Positions 8,779-18,102 of a stretch of DNA of 64,000 nucleotides are shown here, one piece after another. The notes under the pieces were generated by a model that saw only the letters and a list, made by a program, of their open reading frames with translations, was not told where the DNA came from and searched no databases. The stretch is from Methanosarcina spelaei. GTDB lineage: Archaea > Halobacteriota > Methanosarcinia > Methanosarcinales > Methanosarcinaceae. The stretch spans positions 1-64,000 of the forward strand of contig NZ_LMVP01000001.1 of the NCBI RefSeq assembly GCF_002287235.1, in the 5' to 3' direction. Within the stretch, counting starts at the first letter, position 1, and each line of letters begins with the position of its first letter. The position numbers were made by a program, and so were the translations under genes.

Positions 8779-10376
8779 TGGGAGCAGAAATAGATTCTGG
8801 AATTGAAGACAAACAAAACCTTGTGGATAACATGCTGAAGGTGCTCCCGGAAAAAGCTGCAAGGAACAGGAGAAAACACATAGTTGTCAGGGACTGTTCC
8901 ACCGAACAGCACATAGAAGCTGACGATAAGGTAATTCCCGGCATCCTCACAAATCGCGGTTGTGCCTTTGCAGGTACCAAGGGTGTGGTCTTCGGGCCGA
9001 TCAAAGACATGGTCCACCTGGTTCACGGCCCCATAGGCTGTGCTTACTTCACCTGGGGGACCAGGCGAAACCTTGCAAAGGCAGAGGAAGGCGGAGACAA
9101 CTTCATGAATTACTGCGTATGCACTGATATGAAGGAAACCGATATCGTCTTTGGGGGAGAGAAGAAGCTCAAAAAAGCTATTGACGAAGTTGTGAAAATT
9201 TTCAGCCCCGAAGCTATCACCATCTGCGCAACCTGCCCCGTAGGGCTTATCGGAGACGACATCGAAGCTGTTGCCAGAGAAGCTGAAAACGAACACGGGA
9301 TCAAGATAATCCCCGCCCGGTGCGAAGGGTACAGGGGAGTTAGCCAGTCGGCAGGCCACCACATCGCGAGCAATGCCCTGATGGAACACCTGATTGGGAC
9401 CGAAGAACTTGAAAATCCAACACCTTTTGACATCAACATCTTCGGAGAATACAATATAGGAGGGGACCTCTGGGAGATCCAGCCGATCTTTGAAAAAATC
9501 GGGTACAGAATTGTCTCTAGTTTGACCGGAGACGGTTCATTCCATAAAATTTCACAGGCTCACAGAGCAAAGCTCAGCATACTGCTCTGCCACCGCTCTA
9601 TAAACTACACGAACCGCATGATGGAAGAGAAGTACGGGATCCCGTGGTTGAAGGTCAATTACATAGGCACCAAAGGTACTGAAAAATCCCTTAGAAAGAT
9701 GGCAGAATATTTTGACGATCCGGAACTTACAAGAAAAACTGAAGAAACCATTGCCGAAGAAAAAGCAAAGTATAAAGATGAAATCGAGAGGTACAGACAG
9801 AAACTCCAGGGAAAAACCGCCTTTATCTATTCCGGAGGCTCCAGGAGTCACCACTATGAGAACCTCTTCGAAGAACTCGGCATGAAAGTGATTGTTGCAG
9901 GTTATCAGTTCGCCCACAGAGACGACTACGAAGGCAGGCAGATCATACCCCAGATTAAGGAGAATGCTCTTGGCTCAATGCTTGAGGACGTGCACTACGA
10001 AAGGGACGAAAATATCAAACCTGCAGTCAGTCCGGAAAGGATTGAAGAGCTGAAAACGAAAATCGGGCTTATGGAATATGAGGGTCTTTTCCCGGATGCG
10101 GGAGACGGCACCATTGTTATCGATGATCTTAACCATCACGAGACTGAGGTCCTTGTAAAGACCCTTAAACCTGATATCTTCTGCTCCGGGATCAAGGATA
10201 AGTACTGGGCTCAGAAGCTTGGAGTTCCGTCAAGGCAGATCCATTCGTACGATTACAGTGGAAGGTATACAGGCTTTTCCGGAGTTTTGAACTTCGCACG
10301 GGACATTGATATGGCCCTGCACAGCCCGACCTGGAGGTTCATACGCCCTCCCTGGAAAGCTGCAGAAGTGGACTGA
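8778..10376 (+). CDS. nifD: Nitrogenase molybdenum-iron protein alpha chain
   Basis: 532 residues. It is the catalytic alpha subunit that carries the FeMo-cofactor. P-cluster cysteines are present at Cys62 (NRGCAFAG), Cys88 (GPIGCAYFTWG) and Cys153 (CATCPVGLIGDD). Cofactor ligands are Cys271 (LLCHRSINY) and His489 (RQIHSYDYSG); SQSAGHH (around 189-195) matches the conserved Gln/His near the cofactor. An insertion of about 50 residues near residue 380-430 is usual for archaeal and clostridial NifD. All metal ligands are intact, so the protein should be active. The start overlaps nifI2, and nifK follows after 26 bp. Confidence 0.97.
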   Translation: MGAEIDSGIEDKQNLVDNMLKVLPEKAARNRRKHIVVRDCSTEQHIEADDKVIPGILTNRGCAFAGTKGVVFGPIKDMVHLVHGPIGCAYFTWGTRRNLAKAEEGGDNFMNYCVCTDMKETDIVFGGEKKLKKAIDEVVKIFSPEAITICATCPVGLIGDDIEAVAREAENEHGIKIIPARCEGYRGVSQSAGHHIASNALMEHLIGTEELENPTPFDINIFGEYNIGGDLWEIQPIFEKIGYRIVSSLTGDGSFHKISQAHRAKLSILLCHRSINYTNRMMEEKYGIPWLKVNYIGTKGTEKSLRKMAEYFDDPELTRKTEETIAEEKAKYKDEIERYRQKLQGKTAFIYSGGSRSHHYENLFEELGMKVIVAGYQFAHRDDYEGRQIIPQIKENALGSMLEDVHYERDENIKPAVSPERIEELKTKIGLMEYEGLFPDAGDGTIVIDDLNHHETEVLVKTLKPDIFCSGIKDKYWAQKLGVPSRQIHSYDYSGRYTGFSGVLNFARDIDMALHSPTWRFIRPPWKAAEVD

Positions 10377-10402
10377 GGGGCAAAAAGTAAGAGGTGATAA
10401 AA

Positions 10403-11773
10403 ATGCTTGACTATACTTCATGTGAAGAAGTAACCAGAGAAGCAGTAACCATTAACCCTGCAAAAATCTGCCAGCCAATAGGCGCAGTCTATGCAGCTCT
10501 TGGTGTACATAACTGCATGCCGCACAGTCATGGGTCCCAGGGATGCCTCTCTTACCTGCGTATGTGTTTAAGCAGGCACTACAGGGAAGCCGCACTGGCA
10601 ACTACCAGCAGTTTTTCTGAAGGAACTGCAGTCTTTGGAGGAGCTGCAAACCTTAAGGAAGCTCTCGTAAACCTGACTGAAATATACAAACCCGAAGTAA
10701 TTGCTATTCACACTACCTGCGTAGCCGAAACAATAGGTGACGACGTAGGGGTTATCTTAGAAGATGTAAAGGATCAAGAACTCATTGACCCTTCTATTAA
10801 GATCTGTGCAGCATCTACCCCCAGTTACGTGGGTACCCATATTACGGGTTATGACAACATGGTAAAGGCTTTTGTAACTACCTTTGCCAAAAAGAGCAAA
10901 CCAAACGGGAAACTGAACCTCATTCCAGGGTTTGTAGAACCTGGGGACATACGGGAAATGAAACGCATACTCTCAATTATGGGAATTTCCAGCATTGTGT
11001 TTCCCGATACAACCGACGTATTTGACGCTCCCCTTACCGGAGAACCCGAGATGTATCCAAAAGGTGGGACTCCGGTAGGAGACATAGAGGATTCCGCAAA
11101 CTCAGTTGGGACAATTGCTCTCTGCAGGATGGCAGGAGGCTCGGCTGCAAAGATCCTTGAAAACCGCTACAAAGTCCCTGCAAAAATAGGGCCCGTTCCT
11201 ATAGGAATCAAGAACACCGACCGTTTCGTAATGAATGCGGCAAAACTTGCTAATGTGGCAATCCCTCCCGAAATTGAAGATGAGAGGGGTAGGCTTGTGG
11301 ATATGATGACTGATGCTCATCCCCACTACCATGGGAAAAGAGTAGCCATTTACGGGGATCCAGATATTCTTACAGGTCTGACCAGTCTTGTGATGGAAAT
11401 GGGTATGGAACCTGCTGTAGTACTTACAGGAACTCAGAATTCGGAATTTGAAAAAGAGGTCGAAGAACTCATAGGTCCTGAGTACCCTGAGGCTGATGTA
11501 ATTTCCGGAGGAGACCTGTTTACCCTTCACCAGATAATCAAGAGAAAGCCTGTGGATCTCCTTATCGGCAATACCTACGGGAAATTCATAGCAAGGGCAG
11601 AGGATGTGCCTCTGGTCAGGGTAGGTTTCCCGATTATGGACAGGGCAAACCTGCACTACTTCCCGATCATGGGATACGCGGGAGCTGCAAGACTGGTAGA
11701 GCGTATAGGAAATACCCTGCTTGATAGGAAAGACAGGGATGCTCCGGACTGGCTGCTTGAAACCATCCAGTAA
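10403..11773 (+). CDS. nifK: Nitrogenase molybdenum-iron protein beta chain
   Basis: 456 residues. It is the beta subunit that shares the P-cluster with NifD. Its cluster cysteines are Cys23 (AKICQPIGA), Cys48 (GSQGCLSYLR) and Cys106 (HTTCVAETIGDD). The serine region TPSYVGTHITGYDNM also matches. It lacks the N-terminal extension of about 50 residues found in proteobacterial NifK, as expected for this lineage. GAGGTGAT (10391-10398) is the ribosome-binding site for ATG 10403; a GTG at 10394 lies within it and is unlikely to be used. 83 bp separate it from nifE. Confidence 0.97.
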   Translation: MLDYTSCEEVTREAVTINPAKICQPIGAVYAALGVHNCMPHSHGSQGCLSYLRMCLSRHYREAALATTSSFSEGTAVFGGAANLKEALVNLTEIYKPEVIAIHTTCVAETIGDDVGVILEDVKDQELIDPSIKICAASTPSYVGTHITGYDNMVKAFVTTFAKKSKPNGKLNLIPGFVEPGDIREMKRILSIMGISSIVFPDTTDVFDAPLTGEPEMYPKGGTPVGDIEDSANSVGTIALCRMAGGSAAKILENRYKVPAKIGPVPIGIKNTDRFVMNAAKLANVAIPPEIEDERGRLVDMMTDAHPHYHGKRVAIYGDPDILTGLTSLVMEMGMEPAVVLTGTQNSEFEKEVEELIGPEYPEADVISGGDLFTLHQIIKRKPVDLLIGNTYGKFIARAEDVPLVRVGFPIMDRANLHYFPIMGYAGAARLVERIGNTLLDRKDRDAPDWLLETIQ

Positions 11774-11856
11774 ATCATATTTTCAAAAAATTAGCAGAAT
11801 AACTGGTAAACTGCCGCTGCAAACCTGAAAAACCATAGCAGAGGGGAGTGAAGGAA

Positions 11857-13461
11857 ATGAAAGAGAAAATTGGAATAGTGGATACTCTAGAAGAAAGGAA
11901 GCCATATATTACCAGAAAACAGGAAAACGGACAGGAAATTCCTCTTGCCTGCGATAATAACTCTCTTGCAGGAGCTATTAGCCAGCGAGCCTGTGTTTAT
12001 TCGGGGGCCAGGGTTGTCTTAAACCCTGTAACTGATGCCATTCACCTGGTCCACGGTCCAATTGGCTGTGCAGGCTATACCTGGGATATAAGAGGTGCAA
12101 AATCCAGCGGGATTGAAACTAACCGCACCAGCTTCAGTACGGATATGAAAGAACTCGATGTGGTCTTCGGAGGAGAGACGAAACTCTCAAGCGCAATCGA
12201 CGAACTGGTTGGACTCTACCATCCTCCTGTTGTTTTTGTATATTCCACATGCATTGTCGGAATTATAGGTGACGACCTTGAGTCCGTATGCAAAACTGCA
12301 AGCCAAAAGCACAACATTCCTGTAATCCCTGTAAAATCCGAAGGTTTCAAAGGCAACAAGTCCGACGGATACAAGGCTGCTTGTGATGCTTTAAAAAAGC
12401 TGATTAAAAAACCTCCGGAAGATCCAACTGCTAAAAAAGCACCCAGGTCCCCTGAAACCATAAAGCCGAAGATTAACATTTTAGGGGATTTCAATGTGGC
12501 CGGAGATGTCTGGCTCATAAAACCTCTTTTTGAACAGATGGGGATTGAGGTCATAGTCTCAATGACAGGGGACTCAACCGCAAAAACCATATCAAGAGCA
12601 GCAGAAGCTGACCTTAACCTCGTCCAGTGTAGTGGGTCCATGACCTATCTTGCAAAATGGATGCAGATAGAATATGGAATTCCCTACTTAAATGTGAGTT
12701 TCTTCGGAATTGAAGATATTTCCCTGGCTCTACGGAAAACTGCGGATTACTTTGGCTCTGAGAAGATGAAACAACATGCAGAACAAATCCTGGAAACCGA
12801 AATAAACCGTATAATGCCTGAGATTTCCAGGGTTCGAGAAAGAGTCAAAGGAAAAAAGGCTGCTATTTACATGGGAGGGCCTGCAAAAGCTCTCACGCTT
12901 ATCAAAGGCTTTGCCGAACTTGGCATGGAAGTCGTTATTATCGGGACTCAGACCGGGAAAAAAGAAGATTACGAGCAGATCAGTTATTCGGTAAGGGATG
13001 GAACGGTTATTGTTGACGATGCAAACCCCCTTGAACTTGCCGAACTGCTCGTGAAACAGAAAGCTGACCTGATGGTTGCAGGCGTAAAGGAGAGATTCAT
13101 TGCATACAAGCTTGGCATTGCTTTCTGTGACTTCAACCACGACAGGGTGGTGGAGTTCGAAGGTTTTGATGGCTTTGTAAACTTTGTGCAGGAGGTGGAT
13201 GCTTCCATCAGCAGCCCTGTATGGAAAGCTGTCAGGCAGCGGGCACTGATACCCGAAGCAGTGGAACCGGAGAATAAATCAGGTAAGATCGAAAAAGCGG
13301 CAGTAGCAGCAGAATCGAAAAAGAAATCAGTCAAAATCAAAAAAGCGGTAGTAAAAGAAAGGATTTCCGAGGAAAATCATGCAACTGAATGTAAAGGTAT
13401 ACACCTGAAACCTAAATTTTTGCACCAGAAATCCGAGGCTGCAGTTGAAAGTCAGGTATGA
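11857..13461 (+). CDS. nifE: Nitrogenase cofactor scaffold NifE, with basic C-terminal tail
   Basis: About 534 residues. NifEN receives the NifB product and matures it into FeMo-cofactor. The NifD-like core has the cluster cysteines in RACVYSGA, GPIGCAGYTWD and STCIVGIIGDD. The core ends at the usual SPVWKAVRQR. It is followed by an extra tail of about 70 residues rich in Lys, Glu and Ala (from IPEAVEPEN to the stop), not part of the NifE fold. A short Lys/Pro-rich insertion (KKPPEDPTAKKAP, about residue 190) is also unusual. GAGGGGAGTGA (11841-11851) sets the ATG at 11857. nifN starts 12 bp after the stop. Confidence 0.95.
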   Translation: MKEKIGIVDTLEERKPYITRKQENGQEIPLACDNNSLAGAISQRACVYSGARVVLNPVTDAIHLVHGPIGCAGYTWDIRGAKSSGIETNRTSFSTDMKELDVVFGGETKLSSAIDELVGLYHPPVVFVYSTCIVGIIGDDLESVCKTASQKHNIPVIPVKSEGFKGNKSDGYKAACDALKKLIKKPPEDPTAKKAPRSPETIKPKINILGDFNVAGDVWLIKPLFEQMGIEVIVSMTGDSTAKTISRAAEADLNLVQCSGSMTYLAKWMQIEYGIPYLNVSFFGIEDISLALRKTADYFGSEKMKQHAEQILETEINRIMPEISRVRERVKGKKAAIYMGGPAKALTLIKGFAELGMEVVIIGTQTGKKEDYEQISYSVRDGTVIVDDANPLELAELLVKQKADLMVAGVKERFIAYKLGIAFCDFNHDRVVEFEGFDGFVNFVQEVDASISSPVWKAVRQRALIPEAVEPENKSGKIEKAAVAAESKKKSVKIKKAVVKERISEENHATECKGIHLKPKFLHQKSEAAVESQV

Positions 13462-13473
13462 GGAGGTATTGAG

Positions 13474-14904
13474 ATGACGAAAAGAAACTATACAACTGTG
13501 AACCCCTGTGTTATGTGCCAGCCCATGGGAAGTGCCCTTGCTTTTAAGGGAATTGAGAATACTATGGTTCTCTACCATGGTTCTCAGGGCTGCAGTACCT
13601 ATATGCGTCTGCATCTTGCCCACCACTTCAGGGAACCTGTGGATATTGCATCAAGTTCACTCAGTGAAAAAGGAGCAGTATACGGAGGCAGGGAAAACCT
13701 GAAAAAAGGACTGAGAAATGTAATTAACAGATATAACCCGAAAGTAATCGGAGTTGCTACGACCTGCCTTGCCGAAACAATTGGGGACGATGTGCCTGCC
13801 ATAGTCCGTGAGTTCAAAGAAGAGGAAGGAATCGGAGATGACCTTGAGAAAGATATTATAATTGTTCCGGTTTCCACTCCCAGCTATGGGGAAAGCCATG
13901 TAAGCGGATATATAAAAGCCCTGGATGCGATTGTCAGGACATTTGCGGAAAAACCTGGAGACGAGAGCGCCGAAAAATTCCCGAATGAAAAACTTAACGT
14001 CATCCCTGTTGAGAGCCTCTCTCCTGCCGATGTACGCGAACTTAAAGAGGTCTTTGAGCTTATGGCCGGAGGTTATATTTTCCTGCCTGATATTTCCGAA
14101 ACCTTTGATGCTCCGCTAAGGGAAGATCTACCAAAAATTGCGCAGGGTGGGACCTCACTTTCCGAAATTGCTGACATGCCAAACAGTCAGGCAAGCTTGG
14201 GCCTGGGTATAGTTAGTAAGAACTTAGCAGTTAAATATCTGGAAGAATCACACGATGTGCCCGGTTCTAGTGTTCCAATCCCAATTGGGCTTTCAAATAC
14301 TGACAGTTTCTTCACTGAGCTGGTCAAAATTCTAGGCTGTCCGATTCCTGTAAAATACCTGCAAGAAAGGGGCAGGCTCCTTGATGCTATGGTTGATGTG
14401 CACAAGTACCTGTATGGGGTAAAAGCTGCGATTTACGGAGATCCTGATTTTGTATTTAGCCTTACAACTTTCATGCTGGAACTCGGAATGAACCCGGTTC
14501 TGATAGCTACAGGAAGTAAAAGCAGGGATTTTGAAGCAAAAATCAGGCAAATAGTTGAAAAAATAAACCCTGAACTCGAACCTCTGGTTCTGAATGGAAT
14601 TGATTTTGACACTCTTAACGATGCAGTCAGCCAATGTAACCCGGAAATCCTGATAGGAAATTCCAATGGGAGATATATTGCAAAAGCCCGGAACATCCCT
14701 CTTGTAAGGGTCGGCCTGCCAATACATGACAGAGTTGGTGCACAGCGCATTCTTACTGTAGGATATAGGGGAGCTATGGAATTCCTGGATAGAATCACTA
14801 ATGCAATTCTGGAAGCTACCGATACTTTCACCGCACCGGTACAGGCAGAATCGGCAGCATATGCCGGAAAGGGAAATGAGGAGTGTGTGGAAGGAATGCG
14901 ATGA
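13474..14904 (+). CDS. nifN: Nitrogenase cofactor scaffold NifN
   Basis: 476 residues. It is the NifK-like partner of NifE in FeMo-cofactor assembly. NifK-like elements are seen: NPCVMCQPMGSALAF, YHGSQGCSTYMRLHLAHHF, TTCLAETIGDDVPAI and TPSYGESHVSGYIKAL. A strong AGGAGGT (13460-13466) precedes ATG 13474. It is the last gene of the operon. nifB is not adjacent but lies at 59546. A short hairpin, GTGATT-CTGT-AATCAC (14917-14932), lies just after the stop. Confidence 0.95.
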   Translation: MTKRNYTTVNPCVMCQPMGSALAFKGIENTMVLYHGSQGCSTYMRLHLAHHFREPVDIASSSLSEKGAVYGGRENLKKGLRNVINRYNPKVIGVATTCLAETIGDDVPAIVREFKEEEGIGDDLEKDIIIVPVSTPSYGESHVSGYIKALDAIVRTFAEKPGDESAEKFPNEKLNVIPVESLSPADVRELKEVFELMAGGYIFLPDISETFDAPLREDLPKIAQGGTSLSEIADMPNSQASLGLGIVSKNLAVKYLEESHDVPGSSVPIPIGLSNTDSFFTELVKILGCPIPVKYLQERGRLLDAMVDVHKYLYGVKAAIYGDPDFVFSLTTFMLELGMNPVLIATGSKSRDFEAKIRQIVEKINPELEPLVLNGIDFDTLNDAVSQCNPEILIGNSNGRYIAKARNIPLVRVGLPIHDRVGAQRILTVGYRGAMEFLDRITNAILEATDTFTAPVQAESAAYAGKGNEECVEGMR

Positions 14905-15426
14905 GTGGAAAAAACGGTGATTCTGTAATCACAGGCCAAAATTTCTCCATCGCTCTCCAAAATTTATTCATCAATTTATGTAAAAAGTTAATCACAGGAA
15001 GCACAGAAAACACGGAATAGGGGAGGCAGGGGCCCAGTTCTTTCGTGCTTTCCGGTTAAAAGTAAAATGCAAATACTTAAGGACTATAATTATTGCAGCG
15101 GTTCTCTACCTGTGGTTGCTTTTCTCGCAGTTTTTTCTGAAGCGTGAACGACTACTACGCTAAACACTTAATGGCTTTTCATCTTTTTTCTAGGTTAAAT
15201 CAATAACCTTCGGATAAGACCAGATTTTCAAATTTGTTACAATCCTTTGAAAATATTTTCATTACTGAGGTCTTAAGATGTCAAATGAGCCTATCCAAAA
15301 ACATTATCTAATCCACTATAGACAGCAACATTAAAACTACCATTTTGACATTATGATGGTTTTTGGATAGACTCAATATTAAATTTAATTGCAGAATATT
15401 TTTCATCTGCAAGTTCGGTATTTTTG
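14905..15426. other. Region after the nif operon: hairpins, no gene seen
   Basis: Contains the hairpin at 14917-14932 and a larger imperfect inverted repeat, GGAAGCACAGAAA (from 14998) with TTTCGTGCTTTCC (ending 15051), which may end nif transcription. Further on lies the small inverted-repeat element at 15287-15374. I see no coding sequence. Confidence 0.5.
15287..15374. repeat. 88-bp element bounded by 16-bp inverted repeats
   Basis: GAGCCTATCCAAAAAC (15287-15302) and GTTTTTGGATAGACTC (15359-15374) are inverted repeats with one mismatch. The interior is 56 bp, A/T-rich and has no ORF. It resembles a very short MITE or insertion-sequence remnant. No clear target duplication is visible. Confidence 0.55.
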
Positions 15427-16007
15427 GAAAAAAGAAGAGCTAAATCTCCTTCATTTTAATGGCGAGATACAGCCCGTAAACTTCAACAAAATGATAAATC
15501 TAATATTTTTATATCTCAATTAGCCAAAACAGTTTTACGCAGGCGCATGCACAATTAACAGTAAGTTCCCATTCTTCAAACTCTTTAATTGATTACACCA
15601 ATATAGTCAAAATTGGATAATTTATAAACAAAAAAGATTATATTTATTTTTCATTAACGTAAATAAGACTTATGTATCCTAAAATCAAGTAATCTCTTCT
15701 TTTATATGTATATTTGAATATGAGTTGAGGCATAATACTCAAATAAATAATTTATGGCCAAATCATTAAACAATAAAAATATTGGAAAGTAATCCCGACT
15801 CAAAATCCGCTTGAAAATTGCATTGTTAGAGAGAGTGGACATAAAACTTATAAGGAGTTAAGAAAGAGAAGTTTATGGAGTTTTGAAGTGCTTCCCAATG
15901 CCACCAGAACTCCATAAAACACGCCCTATGAGGCAGTTATCATGATTAGCTGTGCGAATATTTAAGCTTGCCTGATTCTGCCTCCTGGGATAATAAGGAG
16001 GATAAAT
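15427..16007 (+). repeat. Long duplicated upstream region, copy A
   Basis: This about 575-bp stretch is nearly identical to 18103-18687. It carries a candidate TATA box TTTATAAAC (15621-15629), so the transcript would have a leader of about 350 nt. The last part is the conserved RNA element at 15871-16001. Parts of the same region recur at 23080-23154 and 24230-24365, and the 3' part recurs in diverged form before 20535. Confidence 0.85.
15871..16001 (+). promoter_or_regulatory. Conserved structured leader with alternative anti-Shine-Dalgarno helices, copy A
   Basis: First helix: TTTATGGAGTT (15872-15882) with AACTCCATAAA (15908-15918). Second helix: GAGGCAG (15930-15936) with CTGCCTC (15978-15984), enclosing CAGTTA/TAGCTG (15934-15939/15947-15952). 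Alternative helix: CCTCCT (15981-15986) with AGGAGG (15996-16001), the ribosome-binding site of the gene at 16008. The last two are mutually exclusive. Positions 15927-15986 are identical to the otherwise diverged copy before 20535. No known riboswitch class is recognised. Confidence 0.6.
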
Positions 16008-17129
16008 ATGAAGTGTAATAAAAGTGGAACAGGCATATTTTTGTTAGTAATGCTACTGGCTAGTATTGCGTTGATACCAGCTGCAAGTGCACAAGAAAAT
16101 GCGACTAAAAAGGATCTTTCCTTTGGTCCAGAAACTCTTGATGAACTGAAAAAGGATACGAATTTTATTGCTGCATATGGAAGTATACCAGCTTTCGAAA
16201 CTTCGGAAGAGAGACAACAGTGGCTTGATAAGCTTAACAAAACATATACTAAAGCTAATAAAAATTATGATAAGGAAATATCAAAGCATTTCTATCCAAA
16301 TGGTTCTGTTATAGGTTATGGTTATACTATTGATGGCGCTCTTAAGGTTGTAATCGAAAAAGGACAAGAACTGGATAAAACCAAAGAAAATGAAATCTAT
16401 AATCTATTTTCTAAATATGGACAAGAAATTGGCGTAAAGAATATTCCACTAGTAATTTCATATGGAGATTTTCCTGTACCAACCAGTCGTACTAGCTCAT
16501 GGGTTTCCTATGGATTAATTGGAGGCATAAAAATAGTTTCAGACGGTAATGGTTATTCTGCGACGTCAACTCTTGGTTTCGCTGCAAGAACCGATAGTGG
16601 AACCAAAGGTTTTGTTATTGCTGAGCATGCTGCACCATTTATTGGGAGTAGTGTATATCAACCCACTGCATCGAGTGCCAATTTAGTAGGAAGAGTAGCC
16701 AAATATAGTAACACTCGTGCAGACGCCTCATGGGTTCCTTGTTCTAATGTTAAACCAGTGATATATGATTATGATACTGATCATACAAGAAATGTAGTAT
16801 CATATGGAGATCCCGAGGTAGGAAACATGGTTTTTAAATCGGGTATAACAACAGGAAAAACAAATGGATATGTTACTGAGATCGGAACATACAGGTACGA
16901 TTCCGGTGTTGGACGAACTTTATATAATCAATGTATTGCAGCATATAGGTGCGACGGTGGAGATAGCGGTTCCCCTGTATATATTTTAAGTGGTCCTACC
17001 GGTGCTAAGATTGTGGGAATCCACTGGGGAGGAGTGGGAACACGTTCTTCAAATGGCTACTCGACTTCGATATTTTCCCCAGTTTCTGGTATACACAATG
17101 ATTTAGGTGTATATCCTCTTAAAACATAA
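16008..17129 (+). CDS. Secreted S1-type (streptogrisin-like) serine protease with prodomain
   Basis: 373 residues. A signal peptide (residues 1-28, ending PAASAQ) is followed by a prodomain (about 37-155, containing FGPETLDELKKDTNFIAAYG) and a trypsin-fold domain (about 165-373). The catalytic triad is readable as His207 (VIAEHAAP), probably Asp239 (TRADASW) and Ser320 (CDGGDSGSPVY). It should act outside the cell as an endopeptidase after prodomain removal. The same prodomain occurs alone in the next gene. A strong AGGAGG site precedes ATG 16008 but can be sequestered by the leader. The usual HC of the bacterial motif is HA here. Substrates are unknown; nutrient scavenging or surface-protein processing are both possible. 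Confidence 0.82.
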   Translation: MKCNKSGTGIFLLVMLLASIALIPAASAQENATKKDLSFGPETLDELKKDTNFIAAYGSIPAFETSEERQQWLDKLNKTYTKANKNYDKEISKHFYPNGSVIGYGYTIDGALKVVIEKGQELDKTKENEIYNLFSKYGQEIGVKNIPLVISYGDFPVPTSRTSSWVSYGLIGGIKIVSDGNGYSATSTLGFAARTDSGTKGFVIAEHAAPFIGSSVYQPTASSANLVGRVAKYSNTRADASWVPCSNVKPVIYDYDTDHTRNVVSYGDPEVGNMVFKSGITTGKTNGYVTEIGTYRYDSGVGRTLYNQCIAAYRCDGGDSGSPVYILSGPTGAKIVGIHWGGVGTRSSNGYSTSIFSPVSGIHNDLGVYPLKT

Positions 17130-17288
17130 ACGTGCAGTTAGAAAACTTTGTTAGTACCGTTCACTTTTGAAAAAATGCAACATAATAACATAATATGCGT
17201 TATTCAAAGTTGATCCATACTAACTATTCCTTTATTTTTAATAAAGTCTAGTCATATTCAAAGAAATATTGAATTAAGAGGAAGCTAC

Positions 17289-18032
17289 ATGGGCTTAAAA
17301 ATATCATATATTCTATTATGTGTTCTTTTAGTAAATATTTTAGGGAACTGTGTTTCAGGCTCTTGTTCCCAAAACGGAGATGGCATTATGGAAAATTCAA
17401 GTAACAATAATTCTGAGAACGCAGATAACACTTCACAACGTTTACCACTTACCTTTGGTCCGGAAACTCTTGATAAACTGAAAAAGGATACGAATTTTAT
17501 TGCTGCATATGGAAGTATACCAGCTTTCGAAACTTCGGAAGAGAGAGACCAATGGATTGATACTCTTGGCAAAATAATGGAGGAAATCAATGCAAATTTT
17601 GACAATGAAATGTCAAAGTATTCCTATCCAAATGGTCCAGTAACAGGATGTGGTGTAACCATTGATGGTGTTCTAAAGGTAGGGATCAACAAGAGTGAGA
17701 AAGTTGAAAAGCCTTTTATGGATGAAATATATAAGATCTTTGACTCAAAAGCAAGCCAGATGGGACTTAAGGAAGTCCCTGTGGTATTCGTGTATGAAGA
17801 TAATCCTGTGCCAAACGTTGCTACTGAAACGCCAAACTTGTCCATACCTAGAGAAAAAAATACTGGAAGACTTAATAATTCTAATGATGATTCTGAACCT
17901 AACAATGGAAATATTTCAAACATAAATAGCTCAAGTGAAAATAATTCGAGCAAAAATAACTCTACTCCAGGCTTTAGTTTACTGGGAAGCTTGATCTGTC
18001 TTTATGGAGTGTGGAAGTTCAGGAAGAAGTAA
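17289..18032 (+). CDS. Orphan protease prodomain with PGF-CTERM surface anchor
   Basis: 247 residues. A signal peptide (residues 1-25) leads to a Ser/Asn-rich linker, then a domain (about 54-175) closely matching the prodomain of the protease at 16008. Shared segments include KKDTNFIAAYGSIPAFETSE. No protease domain follows. Instead there is an Asn/Ser-rich spacer (about 185-225) and a C-terminal PGF-CTERM-type sorting signal: STPGFSLLGSLICLYGVW then basic FRKK. PGF-CTERM proteins are cleaved by an archaeosortase and linked to lipid on the cell surface. A protease prodomain displayed alone could act in trans as an inhibitor or folding helper; that is inference. ATG 17289 follows AAGAGGA. Confidence 0.75.
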   Translation: MGLKISYILLCVLLVNILGNCVSGSCSQNGDGIMENSSNNNSENADNTSQRLPLTFGPETLDKLKKDTNFIAAYGSIPAFETSEERDQWIDTLGKIMEEINANFDNEMSKYSYPNGPVTGCGVTIDGVLKVGINKSEKVEKPFMDEIYKIFDSKASQMGLKEVPVVFVYEDNPVPNVATETPNLSIPREKNTGRLNNSNDDSEPNNGNISNINSSSENNSSKNNSTPGFSLLGSLICLYGVWKFRKK

Positions 18033-18102
18033 TACAGGGCTTGGATTACCAGACAGCTAAATGACATAATATCTTTTTGCATGTTTGTTTTCAGCCTCTT
18101 GA

